A DNA stretch of 64,000 bases from Siphonodentalium dalli (GCA_032622095.1 CP136061.1:119920754-119984753); one strand, 5' to 3'. Numbered from the stretch's first letter, positions 1 through 11,850 are shown. The notes: generated from the sequence alone by a model not told the origin. A program made the numbers and translations.

Positions 1-697
1 ACCGCATCGCTAGAGTGCTAATTTAATAGGTCAATAACCATGCATAGATGTAGTGAATTTCCATCAGTGACAGTCGGCTAGATTGTTTTGGGGTGGGGGA
101 AGCAATATTCCGAAATATATATAAACACCATATTGCCCAAATAATTACATGATTCATAACCAAGGAAAAATGAACATATCATATTGGTAATGAATGACTT
201 GATTATAATTGATTAAATCCGACAGCAATAAACCATTTTTGTGTTGTTTTACCGCGTTACGATAATTAAAACGAAACGCTATTTATTGACACACGACTAA
301 TGGCATCTGGAAATTGGAATGTTTACGAGATGATAATTGCCTAATAACTGTGCAAGTCTTCGCGTATATATGCAATCTTGATATGCATATATAATATAAC
401 TTGGACTATTCCGGTAACGAAAAAATATATATAAACACGAGCACGCGTTTATATAGATAAATGCGCGCAAAACTGAATAATATACGGGCATGGCTTTATA
501 GTAACAACACATCGCGATACATATAATAATAGTAATAATAACACGATAAAGATCGACATTTAATTACGAGAAAGGGGATGTTTCGGCGAAGTTTTGCATT
601 CGCAGTGTGATAACGCGACAATCGTCAAAGGCCGCGATCGACTACATGCAAACTTAAAATACCGCCGTCGCGTATCTATGCGTCGTCAATGAGTTAC

Positions 698-767
698 CAC
701 GTGATCGATCACGTGCTATGCTTCTGTTTACATGTGACAATCACGTGATCGGGCTGATGATCACGTG
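698..767. promoter_or_regulatory. Cluster of CACGTG E-boxes
   Basis: Four CACGTG hexamers lie at 698-703, 710-715, 742-747 and 762-767, with a CATGTG at 731-736, all within 70 bp. Three of the four sit in the extended form TCACGTGA or close to it, the type bound by bHLH-zip factors of the USF/MITF/TFE group. The surrounding 560-800 stretch is richer in CpG than its neighbours. No adjacent coding exon is recognised on either side, so this may be a distal enhancer, the promoter of an unseen gene, or a repeat. Clustering is seen; function is inferred. Confidence 0.35.
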
Positions 768-829
768 ACTTCGTCTACAACAAAATCTTCGGCTAACTTC
801 GGAATTTTTTTGAATCGTTATAAAAATAA

Positions 830-2249
830 CGATTAGCGGCCGAATATTAGATTATATGCGCCCAATGGACATTTTATATATATATTATCGGTATATTGAA
901 AGAAAATAATATTGTTTTTTTCAGGACCGTATTCCTTTAAGGGATAGTGATCGTATATTTGAACCAAAATGTATGCGTTTTAATATTGATCTGTTTACGG
1001 TGTTTGGAACAAATATTTTCGACAACTAAACCCTCTCGTCCCTTTAATATAATTAATATAACATCCCTCATCCAATAATCTCCAAATTGCATATATAATT
1101 TCAATCCTAGTTACACGTCACACCGCCCCTCATCATTTGCCAATTGTACACCCTTTTTTGCTGCTTCTGTTGCAACTGCTCAATTTCTTTAAAAATTATT
1201 GAAAAAATGGCCCTCCGGCCTGCGACATTTACCTCCGATTTAGTTTTTTCGATCATCGGTCCACACCAAAATTGAGCACACGTCCCTATATAATATACCT
1301 ATTTAAACCGAGTATACACGGTGGTGTAATAGAAGAACCATTAATTTAACCGTAACCGTAGCATATTTCCACGTATACGTGTACGTTTTCACGACAAATC
1401 CCCGCTGATCTGTTATTAATGAACCAAACAATTAACATGTCAACACACTCTGGCCCGCCAATGCTACAGTGTATAAACGTAAAGGGGCAAATATGCATAT
1501 TATATTGACAGCTAACGAGAACATTCATCACCAATAATCTGCTCACCCCTTTCAGTCGATACGATAGAAACTAAACGATTTGTTACTTCTAATTACCCGT
1601 ACTTAATTACACTACTTGCGTGTTAATAAAGTACGACACCCCCCCCCCCCCCAATCACAACTAAAGGTGAAACATGGGATTTAGAACATTAATATTCACT
1701 CTTACACAGTTCCACATTCAAGGTGTGTCTTGTGTAATCGTATGTCAGTTGTAACGTTGTGAAACCGCAACCGAACTGAATTATTCTATTGCTAAATAGT
1801 TCATGGGTAACCTGATGCATGCATCTTAGTTTTCTTGTTCCATTTTATCACTGACATGGGGATAGGGAGAAGTGGATAGTAATCGACCGTACTGATGGTA
1901 AAAAATTCCAACTAGTTAAAGAGACACAAGGCAGTCGCAGTGGGTTCACGTGGATGTGGAATATAAAATACATTTTTAAAAATAAATATAACAAAATTAA
2001 TTAACATGGAACCATTATTTTGTAAACAGTACTGTTACACGCCAATCATCCATACATATCGCCAAATGGAGTAGCTAATAAAATGTTAAGTCGAAATATT
2101 TTGGATTTAATTTATTGCTCTTACCATTTGTAAATTGATCTTAATTTGCTGAACTATTTATTGTTAAAATGGCTGCCACTATAAAAGAACTGTTTACATA
2201 ACAGATGTTTTAACATGTGACATATCATCATGACTGCACATAGACAGTA
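830..2249. other. No gene recognised
   Basis: AT-rich sequence with stop codons in all frames and no recognisable protein motif. It holds a run of about 14 C at 1639-1652. A short inverted repeat around an 'ataacgat' stem lies just upstream near 819-835. Confidence 0.4.
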
Positions 2250-2460
2250 ATGTGGGTATTTCCGACAACAAATATGGAGAAAATAAGACTTTTGATCTTT
2301 CATATTGGACTCGGGGGGGGGGTCAACATTCGAAGTTGGACAGTTGGACATACGCAGAAAAGACAACTTCTAAACACACCCATACACGTTGGAACCACAT
2401 ATATTAATGTTAAGAACGGTTGTTCCGGGGATAAATTAGCTTGATAAATACGTTGCTCAG

Positions 2461-2610
2461 GGAATGACTTGCAGATCGATTGGATCATTGGATTTTGACC
2501 GGCAGAGTATGTAAATAAAGTGTGTGAATCCCAAAATGATTCAAACGAACTTTGTTTAACTACCCTGCCGGTCAAAACCAATGACCCCAAGCTACCAGCA
2601 AGTCATTCCT
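2461..2610. repeat. Foldback (MITE-like) element
   Basis: The segment starts ggaatgacttgc and ends gcaagtcattcc. The two arms (2461-2520 and about 2550-2610) are complementary over roughly 60 bp with mismatches, including a shared 'ttttgaccggcag' block. The central loop is about 30 bp. There is no coding potential. This is the layout of a short non-autonomous inverted-repeat element; the superfamily is unknown. Confidence 0.6.
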
Positions 2611-2905
2611 TATAATCATATATCAGTACATGTTAATATTAGTCATTTGAAAAATATTTCAAAACTACCAAAACAATTGTCAAGAGTTCAATGACACCTA
2701 CATTTAAGCAGTGAAATATTTACATATGGCATATTACTGGGACTACACGACTATATACACATAAACCGCACACATTATAAAACATAGTTTATAGTTTAAT
2801 CTCATTAAATCGAGTGTTGAATTTTGCAAGCACATAATAACTATTACTCAATAAGACTCCACTGAAAAGGGAGCGCACCCTCATAAAAGTCACTGAGTTC
2901 GTCCC

Positions 2906-3840
2906 TCAAATATCTCCAGTTGCAGTCGACTGTGTATTATGTTCAGCATATCGTAGACATCCGCTCTGCGAAACACCTAAATCCGCAACCTTCCCAAGAA
3001 AATTGTGAAGAGCAATGCATGCATGGACTACCCGATTCACGTTATCGGTGTCCAACTGTATGGGCCCTAGAAGTATTCTAAATCTAGCCACCAAAACACC
3101 AAATGCACACTCGACGGTCCTACGTGCCCTCGAAAGTCGGTAATTGAAAACTTTCTGATCACCAATGGCTGTTCGATGGGGATACGGCTTCATTAGGTGA
3201 TTGCTTAATGCGAAAACGTCATCACCAACACGGAAATACGGTATGCTCAGTGTTCTGTTGGGACTGGAAAGTGGACTAGAATCTGGGAAGTTCTGCTGTA
3301 TATCACACATTCCACTGTCCTTGAAAATGCCACCATCAGCACTACTCCCTGGTGATCCCAGATCATAACAAATAAATTTCCCCGTTGCATCAACTACAGC
3401 CATCAGAACAATGCTCTCGTAGTCCTTATAGTTCCGATGATCGCATGCACTGTCAGACGGCCTCCGACTTTCAATGCGTTCCCATCGATTGCACCCAAGC
3501 AATGAGGAAACTGCCACAGTTTGTCAAAGTTATCTGCGTGGAGCAACCACTCTTGCTTGTTTTCTGGCATTCTCAAGAAATCTCCTTGTAGAGTGTCGTA
3601 AATAGCATCACAAACTTCCGGAATAAACGCACCAATGGTTGATCTGGCGATTCTGGAAGTGAAGTGTAGACTTGTGTACGTTTCCCCTGTAGCAAGGAAT
3701 CTGAGTGTTGTGGCAAGTTTTTCATATGGAGTCAACGCTGATCTCATAACTGTATCCTGTTTCGCAATCAATGGGGTAACTTTTTGCAATACGGTATGGA
3801 ACTCCGACTTGTTCAGCCTGAAGAAAAAAGAAAACACCAT
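2906..3840 (-). pseudogene. PIF/Harbinger-type (HARBI1-like) transposase, frameshifted
   Basis: Two overlapping minus-strand frames together read as a Harbinger DDE endonuclease. The N-terminal frame (3840-3403) has a helical region, then LGAIDG, the first catalytic Asp. The second frame (to 2906) continues with RRPSDS, YESIVLMAVVDATGKF, ADGGIF (second Asp; relatives usually have SDGG) and RRTVECAFGVL (the Glu), ending near ALHNFLGK. The family cuts and pastes DNA with a 3-bp target duplication. The reading frame breaks near 3460, between the first Asp and the VLMAVVDA strand, so this copy cannot make the protein without a frame change or an intron. The combined length of about 300 residues matches the family core. 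The usual Myb-like partner gene is not seen, and I could not find its terminal repeats. Confidence 0.85.
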
Positions 3841-4500
3841 GTAAAGTAGCTAATAAAATATTTTGACAAATCTATCACCCCCTCCCATATGCAATCATAG
3901 AATGGGCCAATTTTTATACGCTGAAAACGACGCAGAAAACAGACGCCGACAACACAGAATGCCAAAATCACTTTACTGCAAATACGCACGCATTCTCACC
4001 CAAGAACATTCGCACGATGCGTTGTAATGTATAGGCCCCCGGTGGCAATGGAACTATGTACATCATGGGACTGTGGCACCAGCCATCAACTCACCCTATA
4101 ATATATTTTATATTGGCCACCCCATGTGAAATGGTTATGTCTCAATTACTGAGAAATTACACCGGTGATTTGTTCTTAGTAAGAACAATCATGACTGTTG
4201 ACAGAAACGAGGTATTCATTAAGTTATCAAGTGGACTTGTGTGTTAGCATTAAAATATAACATTGCGTGTTGAGTAAAGATCAACAGCGACAAGACATTG
4301 GGTTAGATAAATCATTGAGATGTCGATCTCGACGCTGATAGAGCTTGGAAAAGACTCATTGTGTGAATGTGTGGCGAGCGACATGGCTCGCTATGGCACA
4401 TAAATATGACGACCAATTGTCACAAAAATTGCACCATAATTAATTGTCACACCTACTATGCCATCGCTACTGTGATACGTGTGTCCGCAGCCATTGATGT

Positions 4501-4603
4501 GTATTTTTTCAGGATTTAGTTGGAAATATGGCTTGTTGCGATTGAGAGCTTTCCGATGAATGGCAACGAGCCATATTTCCGAATAAATCCTGAAAAATAC
4601 CTA
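4501..4603. repeat. Short inverted repeat
   Basis: The arms 4501-4539 and about 4567-4603 pair over about 36 bp around 'ttcaggattta' and 'ggaaatatggct', with a loop of about 27 bp. It could be a foldback MITE or a terminal remnant. It lies upstream of the Harbinger remnant, but no matching end was found on the other side. Confidence 0.5.
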
Positions 4604-4655
4604 TAATTCTGCTGTGGTTAAGTGGTCAATTACTTTGGGCATTTCTGTAGTCAGG

Positions 4656-4710
4656 GAAGAATTAGAATGCGTTCATATTCTAAGGCTCAAAAACTAAATA
4701 TTCGATGACA
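4656..4710 (+). repeat. 55-bp segment shared with 12444-12498
   Basis: This stretch (gaagaattagaatgcgttca...) recurs nearly unchanged at 12444-12498, directly downstream of a LINE-like coding remnant. It is probably a fragment of the same dispersed element. No function can be read from it alone. Confidence 0.5.
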
Positions 4711-5959
4711 ATAAGAACAATGGTATTAACAAATTAAGAATATATCGTTGTTTCAAAGAACAATAGAAATTTTGACAATAAAATGTTTATGTTTCATGTC
4801 TGAGTCGACGATCGTTGGAATTTCAGATCGAAAATACCTTCCAATTTTACAATAGTTTCATTTTAAAAATGCCAAGTCTGACCCGCGACACCATAAACAT
4901 ACCAGGTGTACGTTTTATATATGATAGCAAAACATAATTATATAGCACTACACGCACATTCACGGGAAATTTAGATTGCCAAATATCGACGATTAAATGA
5001 GAAAGTCTTGACATATTTGGAATTTTTGTCAGCGTGGCACAATTAACAATTATCATCTCTCATAATTAAGAGCTTCCGTCGCACAAACACGAACAAAAAG
5101 ATACCCATCAAATATATATGTACCACAAACATCTACACCAGACGTAAACACCTATATGTATAATTCCACATGTAGAGATGCTACTAACATATGTGCACCC
5201 TATTTCTCAAGAATCAATCAATAATATTGTGTATTGCACAACTTAGAAGTACCGCCATTGCACGCGTGAAACTAATAAATTCTACTTCTAGTTTCGTTAA
5301 AGCTTTCATAAAGGTAGCCTGTGCATTGTAGACACCTGATGCCAGTCGTACATGCTAACAATATAATGATTTTCTGTGACAAAATTTCCGCAACAAAATT
5401 AATAGATCACAAACCTTTCAGTCTCTTCAAGCATATCAATTGTTCATTTTACAACATCAGACTGACAATTTCCCACTCCACCACTACATCCATTTGTTCC
5501 TTTCCCAATGGAGATATTACTGCCAGACATATTGATCAACATCCGATGTGTCAATTCTGTCATTCGTTCGTCCGAAACAAACATCAGATAAACAAATCAC
5601 AAACGATAATGATTTCGTCAAAGTGTCACTTATTTAATTTAATCGAAAGAATGGCGTCGTGTTCTGGCAATTGTGATAAATATAATGAGTTAAATATTGT
5701 AGTTTAGCATGTTTATCCGCCGTGGGCGCATCAGACTATTTTCCATGGGCAATAAATGTGTCATCAAATTGGAAGAAAAAAGTTTAAAAAAAAATAAGGA
5801 TTAATTCTCTGTCAGAAAACTCTAGTAACTGAGGATACTAGAGGCGACATAGCATCACATTTGAGAGGCTTTGCATTATGTGTGCATTAGGACTGAATGG
5901 AAAGAACATTATAGTAAACGCGCATTCAAGAATTCCACCTGCAAGAACATTTATGTTAT
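4711..5959. other. No gene recognised
   Basis: AT-rich DNA. The longest plus-strand open frame (5321-5707) shows no family motif, signal peptide or repeated structure and is probably chance. Confidence 0.4.
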
Positions 5960-7085
5960 ATAACAATCACTGTGGAGGATCTATTCCTATGAATGTGGTG
6001 CTCTACCAATTTTTTGAGCAATTTTTATCGTGACATTCCGGTGCTTTACTGGGGATTTTTTATTTTCGCCGCACAAAAGTGAAGAAAAATTACATATTAT
6101 GTAAATATATCGCAGGTTTCTTTTAACCAATGGATTATTTATATTGATGTTCACATTGATATGTGAGCAAATGTAAGAAATCCTATAGGAATGCCCGTAA
6201 ATCGACATTTTATAATTATATTCCGATACTGTACAGAGTGCTCAGTGCTCTCCCAATAGTCAAGTGCTCTCACCAGGATCATGTATTGTGCTATAACAAG
6301 CAAAAAAGCGAATAAATACTAAATATTATGCGTTGGTTAGGGGGTAATAAACTTAATATGTTATTTTGCGTCGCATATATACGTCCATAAAGGCATACTT
6401 TGTTCGTTTAATCACGTATTTCAGGGGTAGCAAACGCAATGGGGAGTATATGAATGAACTATGTAATCAATAATTATTTCCATGTGTTATATTGGATATA
6501 ACTGATAACAAACGCTCAATTCTTGTTCAGGAAATGATTGTCGAACGTATTTTTTTTGTGTAACTGTAATTGTGGCCAATCTTGGAATGTGACATAGTTG
6601 GTTGGTTTATGGCAATTAATAGGTCATTATCCTTGTTATATCCCCAACAGAAACTGTTGCACCAGTGTTCACAAATATCATGTTTCATGTAAAATATCAT
6701 GCTGAGATTTTGAAACAACCGAGCAGTCGAAACCGGAAAACCTCAAACATTCTTACTTAGTTTGGTGGAATAACCGCGAAAAACTAAACACGATATCAGG
6801 TATGACTTTTCACAGGTTCATGCAATTAGGTCCATTCGAGCAAACCTTACAACACAATCAGGTAGTAAGAGTGTTTTAATAGAGTAATCCCACGCTACTG
6901 TTCCTGCTGTGGCTAAACTACACTTTACATGTGTATCACGGGGTGATAGAACGTTGATGGACCAGTGGGGTGTTTTTATTCTCATCGTTCAGTGATGTTC
7001 CCCGATAATCGTGACCAGATTTTCATTGCGAACTCGAACGCCAAATTACAAACCCGCCAAATATAAACCCGCAAATGTGTAAGGC

Positions 7086-7086
<1 letters not shown>

Positions 7087-7118
<32 letters not shown>

Positions 7119-7322
7119 TATATATATAATATATATATATAATATATAATATATATATATATATTATATATATATAATATATATTATATATATATAATAT
7201 ATATTATATATATATAATATATATATATATAATATATATATATATAATATATATATATATATATAATATATATATATATATATAATATATATATATATAT
7301 AAATGTATATATATATAAATAT

Positions 7323-7374
<52 letters not shown>

Positions 7375-7375
7375 T
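7087..7375. repeat. (AT)n microsatellite
   Basis: About 290 bp of alternating AT with irregular 'aatat' and 'aaat' interruptions, inside the 5968-8926 transposon. It can form cruciforms and is prone to slippage. Confidence 0.95.
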
Positions 7376-7771
7376 TATGTGTGTATTTGAGTGGCCGTTT
7401 GTATGTATAATTGTTTTATTTCGACATTTGCGTCGTTTTGGTGGTCAGTGCTCTGTTTCTGATTTGTGACGCCATCATGTGTGTATGCACCAATGTTGGA
7501 TTTTCATTATTCGTATTTATATATTCATATATTTATTGTCATGGGCCTTAGTGGTTTACACCACATGCTTGGGGTCAGTTGTATGGATTACATGTCTATT
7601 CTTAAAGCCATTTTGCAATTATTTTATATTTATACTATTTGTCTTCGCTATGTGTGTTCTTGTGTGGCTCACATTCATATGGATAATCCACTTGGGTGTG
7701 AGTCATATACATTGTATGGGAGGCCAAATTCACAGTTAATAATGAATTGTGCTTAAGCGCAAATAGGGCAT

Positions 7772-8068
7772 TTACTCTTTTCGGGCATTGATTGTTTTCA
7801 TCGGGATAATGTCTCGTTGACCCTTCCGAGCAGGACTTTCAGAAATGTCATTGGGGAAGTTCAGCATGAGATCCTCTGTGATCGTCACGAGGGTCATATC
7901 GCTCGATATTGCTTCAGGGTATACACCAAAATGTTTGGCAGTATAACGTGTGCCATCGCAATCGGAGTAGAGGAGCGTGATATCACGATCACCGTGATTG
8001 GCGAGTGTGTGTTGTAGTGTGGCGTTCCCATCTCCAACTTTCTTTTGACAGTAGTAGCATCGCCATTT
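7772..8068 (-). CDS. Terminal exon with a C2H2 zinc finger (unnamed transposon protein)
   Basis: On the minus strand a frame of about 99 codons is open from a possible splice acceptor (attcttcag, ending at 8069) to a TAA at 7772-7774. It begins KWRCYYCQKK and continues to LQHTLANH, giving C-x2-C-x12-H-x4-H, the spacing of a C2H2 or BED-like finger; this part probably binds DNA. The remaining ~75 residues (…LYSDCDGTRYTAKHFGVYPE…) match no family I recognise. There is no ATG at its start, so it should be read as an internal or last exon. It lies inside the TIR-bounded element 5968-8926 and may encode the DNA-binding part of its transposase or an accessory protein. Upstream exons were not identified. 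Chance openness is possible but the finger spacing argues against it. Confidence 0.45.
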   Translation of the reverse strand, partial: KWRCYYCQKKVGDGNATLQHTLANHGDRDITLLYSDCDGTRYTAKHFGVYPEAISSDMTLVTITEDLMLNFPNDISESPARKGQRDIIPMKTINARKE

Positions 8069-8132
8069 CTGAAGAATAAAAACATGAAACTGTAAAAATT
8101 ATAACGTGAAGGTGTGTATTCATGCATAGGTG

Positions 8133-8225
8133 AAGTAATTAACTCGTCCGCGGACGGACATCAGACCATGAATCCTTATTCTAGCATGTCCCGATATCCG
8201 TCCGTGGATGAGCTAATTAGTTCGC
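8133..8225. repeat. 90-bp palindrome
   Basis: The arms 8133-8163 and about 8194-8225 pair around the shared core 'cggacggacatc / gatatccgtccg', with outer bases taatta. It is located inside the 5968-8926 transposon. Confidence 0.5.
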
Positions 8226-8416
8226 CCCATTTATAACTTACATTATTCTTTGACAAACTGTCCCCGCAATGTCAGCATGCAGGGAAAATACTTTATATGG
8301 TGTTCTTATAGCATCGGCATGGCTTGTATTATAATTTCTTAACAAATAATCACCAATGTGGCTTTATACGAGGTTGTTTTATAGTAGGATTTCAGCCAGC
8401 TGAGTTTTCAGTACAG

Positions 8417-8856
8417 CACCGGAATAACGATTATTCAACTCACAAAGCACCGGAATGACTCAGTAAACCACCGGAATACACATGTAGACCTATTTTATGG
8501 TCGTTTTCTTCGATTTGGTATGTTATTAATGATATTTTCATGTTGCATTGACTTCAGGAATGTATTCAGGAACAGGCATTCAAAGTTACAATATACAGTA
8601 TTAAGTCGGTAATACGCCGTTGAAGTGACGAATTTACCAAAAAACGCAAAAAATCGAGTAATTTATTTATATTACTGGGCAGTATGCCAATATAGTGGCA
8701 TAATATTACAACATATATTACTCACCTTCTTTGGCACGTCCATCTCGTATTCATTCGTCCAATATTTGCGTTTAAAACATTACTAAAACGCGTGTTTATT
8801 ACCCACGCATGTCATCTCTGTCGCACAATGAGCACAATATGACAGAACACCGGAAT
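8417..8856 (+). repeat. Repeated CACCGGAAT motifs
   Basis: The nonamer caccggaat occurs at 8417-8425, 8448-8456, 8469-8477 and 8848-8856; its complement is at 6035-6043 near the other end of the same transposon. Short repeats close to the ends are, in several DNA transposon families, where transposase binds. That role is inferred here. Confidence 0.5.
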
Positions 8857-9289
8857 ATTTGCTCGCTAAGCACGTAAATATTGCTCCGGAGAGCACCACA
8901 TTCCTAGGAATAGATCCTCCACAGTGATAACAATATTGGTGTCAGATAATCCGGATATCCAAACGTGACCGACATATAATAAGGCATAACTGTGTTGTTG
9001 ATAACACGTTGAGACTTAACATAATTTAATCACACAAGCTTTCCTGTATTCTAGTGGCATTTCGCATACTTTATTACGTAGTATTAGTTCAATTAAAGTA
9101 CTCAATCCGATCAGACAGTCCCCATGTCATCAATATACAACAACATCATTTCTTCAAAATATGCTTTAGTTATCAGAATCTATGTAATGCAACGAAATGA
9201 TGCCAACCATTGTCAACTGTGATACCAACGTTTCCAAAAACGTGTTTATCAACATTTTGTTCAACAAAATAGTGACATATTATCACTTA

Positions 9290-9540
9290 AGTTTCACGTC
9301 ATTTGGCTGTATTACCACTTGATTTTAGAGTTATCCATCTTCATCCACGATTTCGTCTCCGATGCCTTACGTTTGACCACGTCTTTCTGTGTCAGATATT
9401 ATTACGCATCTCGAGAAATAACAAACAATAAAAATCGAAATCTTAAATCGCTCTGCGCCTTGATGGGTTGGTTCCTCGACTCGAATTAATTTTTTTACCC
9501 CCAAAATGAAAGTAGCGTCTGGTCAAAAGAGTACATTTGA
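9290..9540 (-). repeat. Half copy of the hairpin element found at 47031-47441
   Basis: It contains 'cacttgattttagagttatccatc', a 'gatgggttggttcctcgactcgaat' block and 'agcgtctggtc', in the order of the right arm of the hairpin at 47240-47441. A third relative lies at 62200-62490. It is non-coding. Confidence 0.55.
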
Positions 9541-9564
9541 AGGCAATCACGAACAGTTTGTGCC

Positions 9565-10175
9565 ATTAAAACAGCCTCAAGGTGTATCATCAATATTCCT
9601 CTCATATAGCAAAACAGGTGTGTACGGAAATACCATATTCTAAATAATAGATAACAGGTCACACACCCATTAAATATTGTATATATCTCTCATATAGCAA
9701 AACAGGTGTGTACGGAAATACCATATTCTAAATAATAGATAACAGGTCACACACCCATTAAAGATTGTATATATCTTCCTGGGACAACAACAACAACAGA
9801 ATAAATGTTATGGTCCATTGCTCACACATAAAGTCATATATTTAATCATCAGGAAAGTCTGTGGGTTCTGTGAGGTTTCACCAGCTTTATAATTGTGATA
9901 TGGCGAGATCATGTGTATCAAGCATATTGCAATACTAGTGATCAATTACTCCATCACAGAAACCAAAGACATCCCTATAACGATAAAATATAAATGTGTA
10001 TATTTAAGAGAACATGGTCAGAAATGTGTTTAAAAGCACACACACCCTCCACATTTTTTTTCATTCTGTGAACGTAGACTTAGATTTTAGATTTTATCCG
10101 GTACTCGATGTGACATACACAAGCCATGTCAAAGGCCATTTAAAAGGCTTAACGCATATATACGACAATTACTAT
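9565..10175 (+). repeat. 611-bp direct repeat, left copy (LTR-like)
   Basis: This segment is repeated at 11240-11850 with no indel and only one or two base differences that I can see. It contains two tandem ~87-bp subunits (9600-9772) starting tctcatatagcaaaacagg. Diverged copies sit at 12500-12633, 12861-13237, 16766-17070 and 17081-17231. Together with its twin it flanks a LINE-type tail, like long terminal repeats or the terminal repeats of Penelope elements. It lacks the TG...CA ends of LTRs. Confidence 0.85.
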
Positions 10176-10177
10176 AT

Positions 10178-10543
10178 ATCTGCAGAAACCACCCTTCGAC
10201 CAAAGAAGACATTTTCGTTACAATTGGCTTACTGTGTACACCAATGTATATGACTGAATCTGTATGTGACCATTGTCAAATTCCCTACATTGACATCGTC
10301 ACTCATGTCGTTAATGATTGTATGTTTCTTAATCAGTTACGTAACCAAATCTGGTACGAATTCATTGATATTTTTACTGTGGAATGTTACATGTTCATCA
10401 ATAGTATGAGTTGGATTCAACAAACTGCATTATTCCTCGGGTATATCCCACCAAATCTAGATGAATATGTTGAGGACACAGTCGCATTTTGTCGTTTCTT
10501 CATCTCCTCAACATCGAAGTTATGGAAAATGTGGGTACACTAA
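10178..10543 (+). pseudogene. LINE-type retrotransposon ORF2 C-terminal fragment
   Basis: An open frame ends at a TAA near 10543. The protein contains CDHC, then THVVNDC and LRNQIW: a C-x2-C...H-x4-C zinc-knuckle-like pattern followed by an Arg/Trp-rich helix. In LINEs this region follows reverse transcriptase and is thought to bind nucleic acid. The frame is open back to about 10178, exactly where the 611-bp repeat stops. No reverse transcriptase motifs are present, so this is only a tail. The 3' side has a CAT microsatellite and an aataaagata(ta)n end at 11223-11239, as expected for a LINE 3' end. The LINE clade is undetermined. Confidence 0.6.
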
Positions 10544-10884
10544 CAACTTGAAATTTTGAGACGTAATCCATAGCAGATGATTGCTAGCAGTGTAATTTAT
10601 ACTTAAGCTTAGATTCTGCACCCATAATTTCGGGTCGATTTTAATATGACATGTTCATACGTGTGTGTAATATGATGTCTCATATTATATTCTCATATTA
10701 AGAACATAGTATCAATATAAGTGTTCGTGTATACGAGAATGTTTATATTAACTTAGTATATTGAGTTCTTATTCATATTTGCCTACGTGGATTTAGGTGA
10801 GATTTTGAACACCAACATGGGTCTGCCTGTGTATCAGATAGTCATGTGTAAATGTTCAAAATATTCCATCGATTTCGCTAACAG

Positions 10885-11099
10885 TATCATCATCATCATC
10901 ATCATCATCATCATCTTCAACATCATCTTCACCATCATCATCATCATCACCACCATTATCATCAGCATCGTCGCCATCATCATCATCATCATCATCATCC
11001 TCATAATCATCGTCATCATCGTCGTCATCATCGTCCTCCTCATCATCATAATCATCATCATCATCATCATCACCATCATCGTCTTCATCGTCGTCATAA
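10885..11099 (+). repeat. (CAT)n microsatellite
   Basis: About 70 imperfect CAT units, with CGT, CAC and CTT variants. It makes long meaningless open frames on both strands (poly-Ile, poly-Met, poly-Asp). It lies in the 3' part of the LINE fragment between the 611-bp repeats. Confidence 0.95.
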
Positions 11100-11239
11100 T
11101 GTAACATTTAGGATTTTGTGATTTTTTCTTTTCATTTATGTATTATCTGGTGGTGGGATTGTTGATTGTGTTGATTATATATAAGATATAATTATATATG
11201 TAACTCTTCAGTTATGGAGGAAAATAAAGATATATATAT

Positions 11240-11850
11240 ATTAAAACAGCCTCAAGGTGTATCATCAATATTCCTCTCATATAGCAAAACAGGTGTGTAC
11301 GGAAATACCATATTCTAAATAATAGATAACAGGTCACACACCCATTAAATATTGTATATATCTCTCATATAGCAAAACAGGTGTGTACGGAAATACCATA
11401 TTCTAAATAATAGATAACAGGTCACACACCCATTAAAGATTGTATATATCTTCCTGGGACAACAACAACAACAGAATAAATGTTATGGTCCATTGCTCAC
11501 ACAAAAAGTCATATATTTAATCATCAGGAAAGTCTGTGGGTTCTGTGAGGTTTCACCAGCTTTATAATTGTGATATGGCGAGATCATGTGTATCAAGCAT
11601 ATTGCAATACTAGTGATCAATTACTCCATCACAGAAACCAAAGACATCCCTATAACGATAAAATATAAATGTGTATATTTAAGAGAACATGGTCAGAAAT
11701 GTGTTTAAAAGCACACACACCCTCCACATTTTTTTTCATTCTGTGAACGTAGACTTAGATTTTAGATTTTATCCGGTACTCGATGTGACATACACAAGCC
11801 ATGTCAAAGGCCATTTAAAAGGCTTAACGCATATATACGACAATTACTAT
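11240..11850 (+). repeat. 611-bp direct repeat, right copy (LTR-like)
   Basis: It matches 9565-10175 base for base at a constant offset of 1675, apart from a cataaag/caaaaag difference near 11505. It ends at ...caattactat, exactly where the left copy joins the LINE fragment, so the 611-bp unit has defined ends. The hexamer ttgtgc precedes the left copy (9558-9563) and follows the right copy (11853-11858), a possible target duplication. Confidence 0.85.

Larger units (their letters stand above)
5968..8926. mobile_element. DNA transposon with 37-bp TIRs and 8-bp TSD
   Basis: The element starts cactgtggaggatctattcc at 5968, and the reverse complement of the same sequence closes it at 8926. The inverted ends match over 37 bp with one mismatch. 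Both ends are flanked by the identical octamer ataacaat (5960-5967 and 8927-8934), a perfect target-site duplication. An 8-bp duplication with ends starting CA is known for the hAT and P superfamilies; I cannot choose between them. Inside are a long AT microsatellite, a zinc-finger exon on the minus strand, a 90-bp palindrome at 8133-8225, and the nonamer CACCGGAAT once near the left end (6035-6043, inverted) and four times towards the right end. No DDE transposase domain is visible, so it may be non-autonomous. Confidence 0.85.

Noticed and set aside
7466-7756. 96-codon hydrophobic frame that looks like a membrane protein
   Set aside because: Its hydrophobicity comes from T-rich sequence; a second frame over the same bases is equally open; no family motif.
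10834-11107. Long open frames of poly-Ile, poly-Met or poly-Asp
   Set aside because: They are produced on all frames by the CAT microsatellite.
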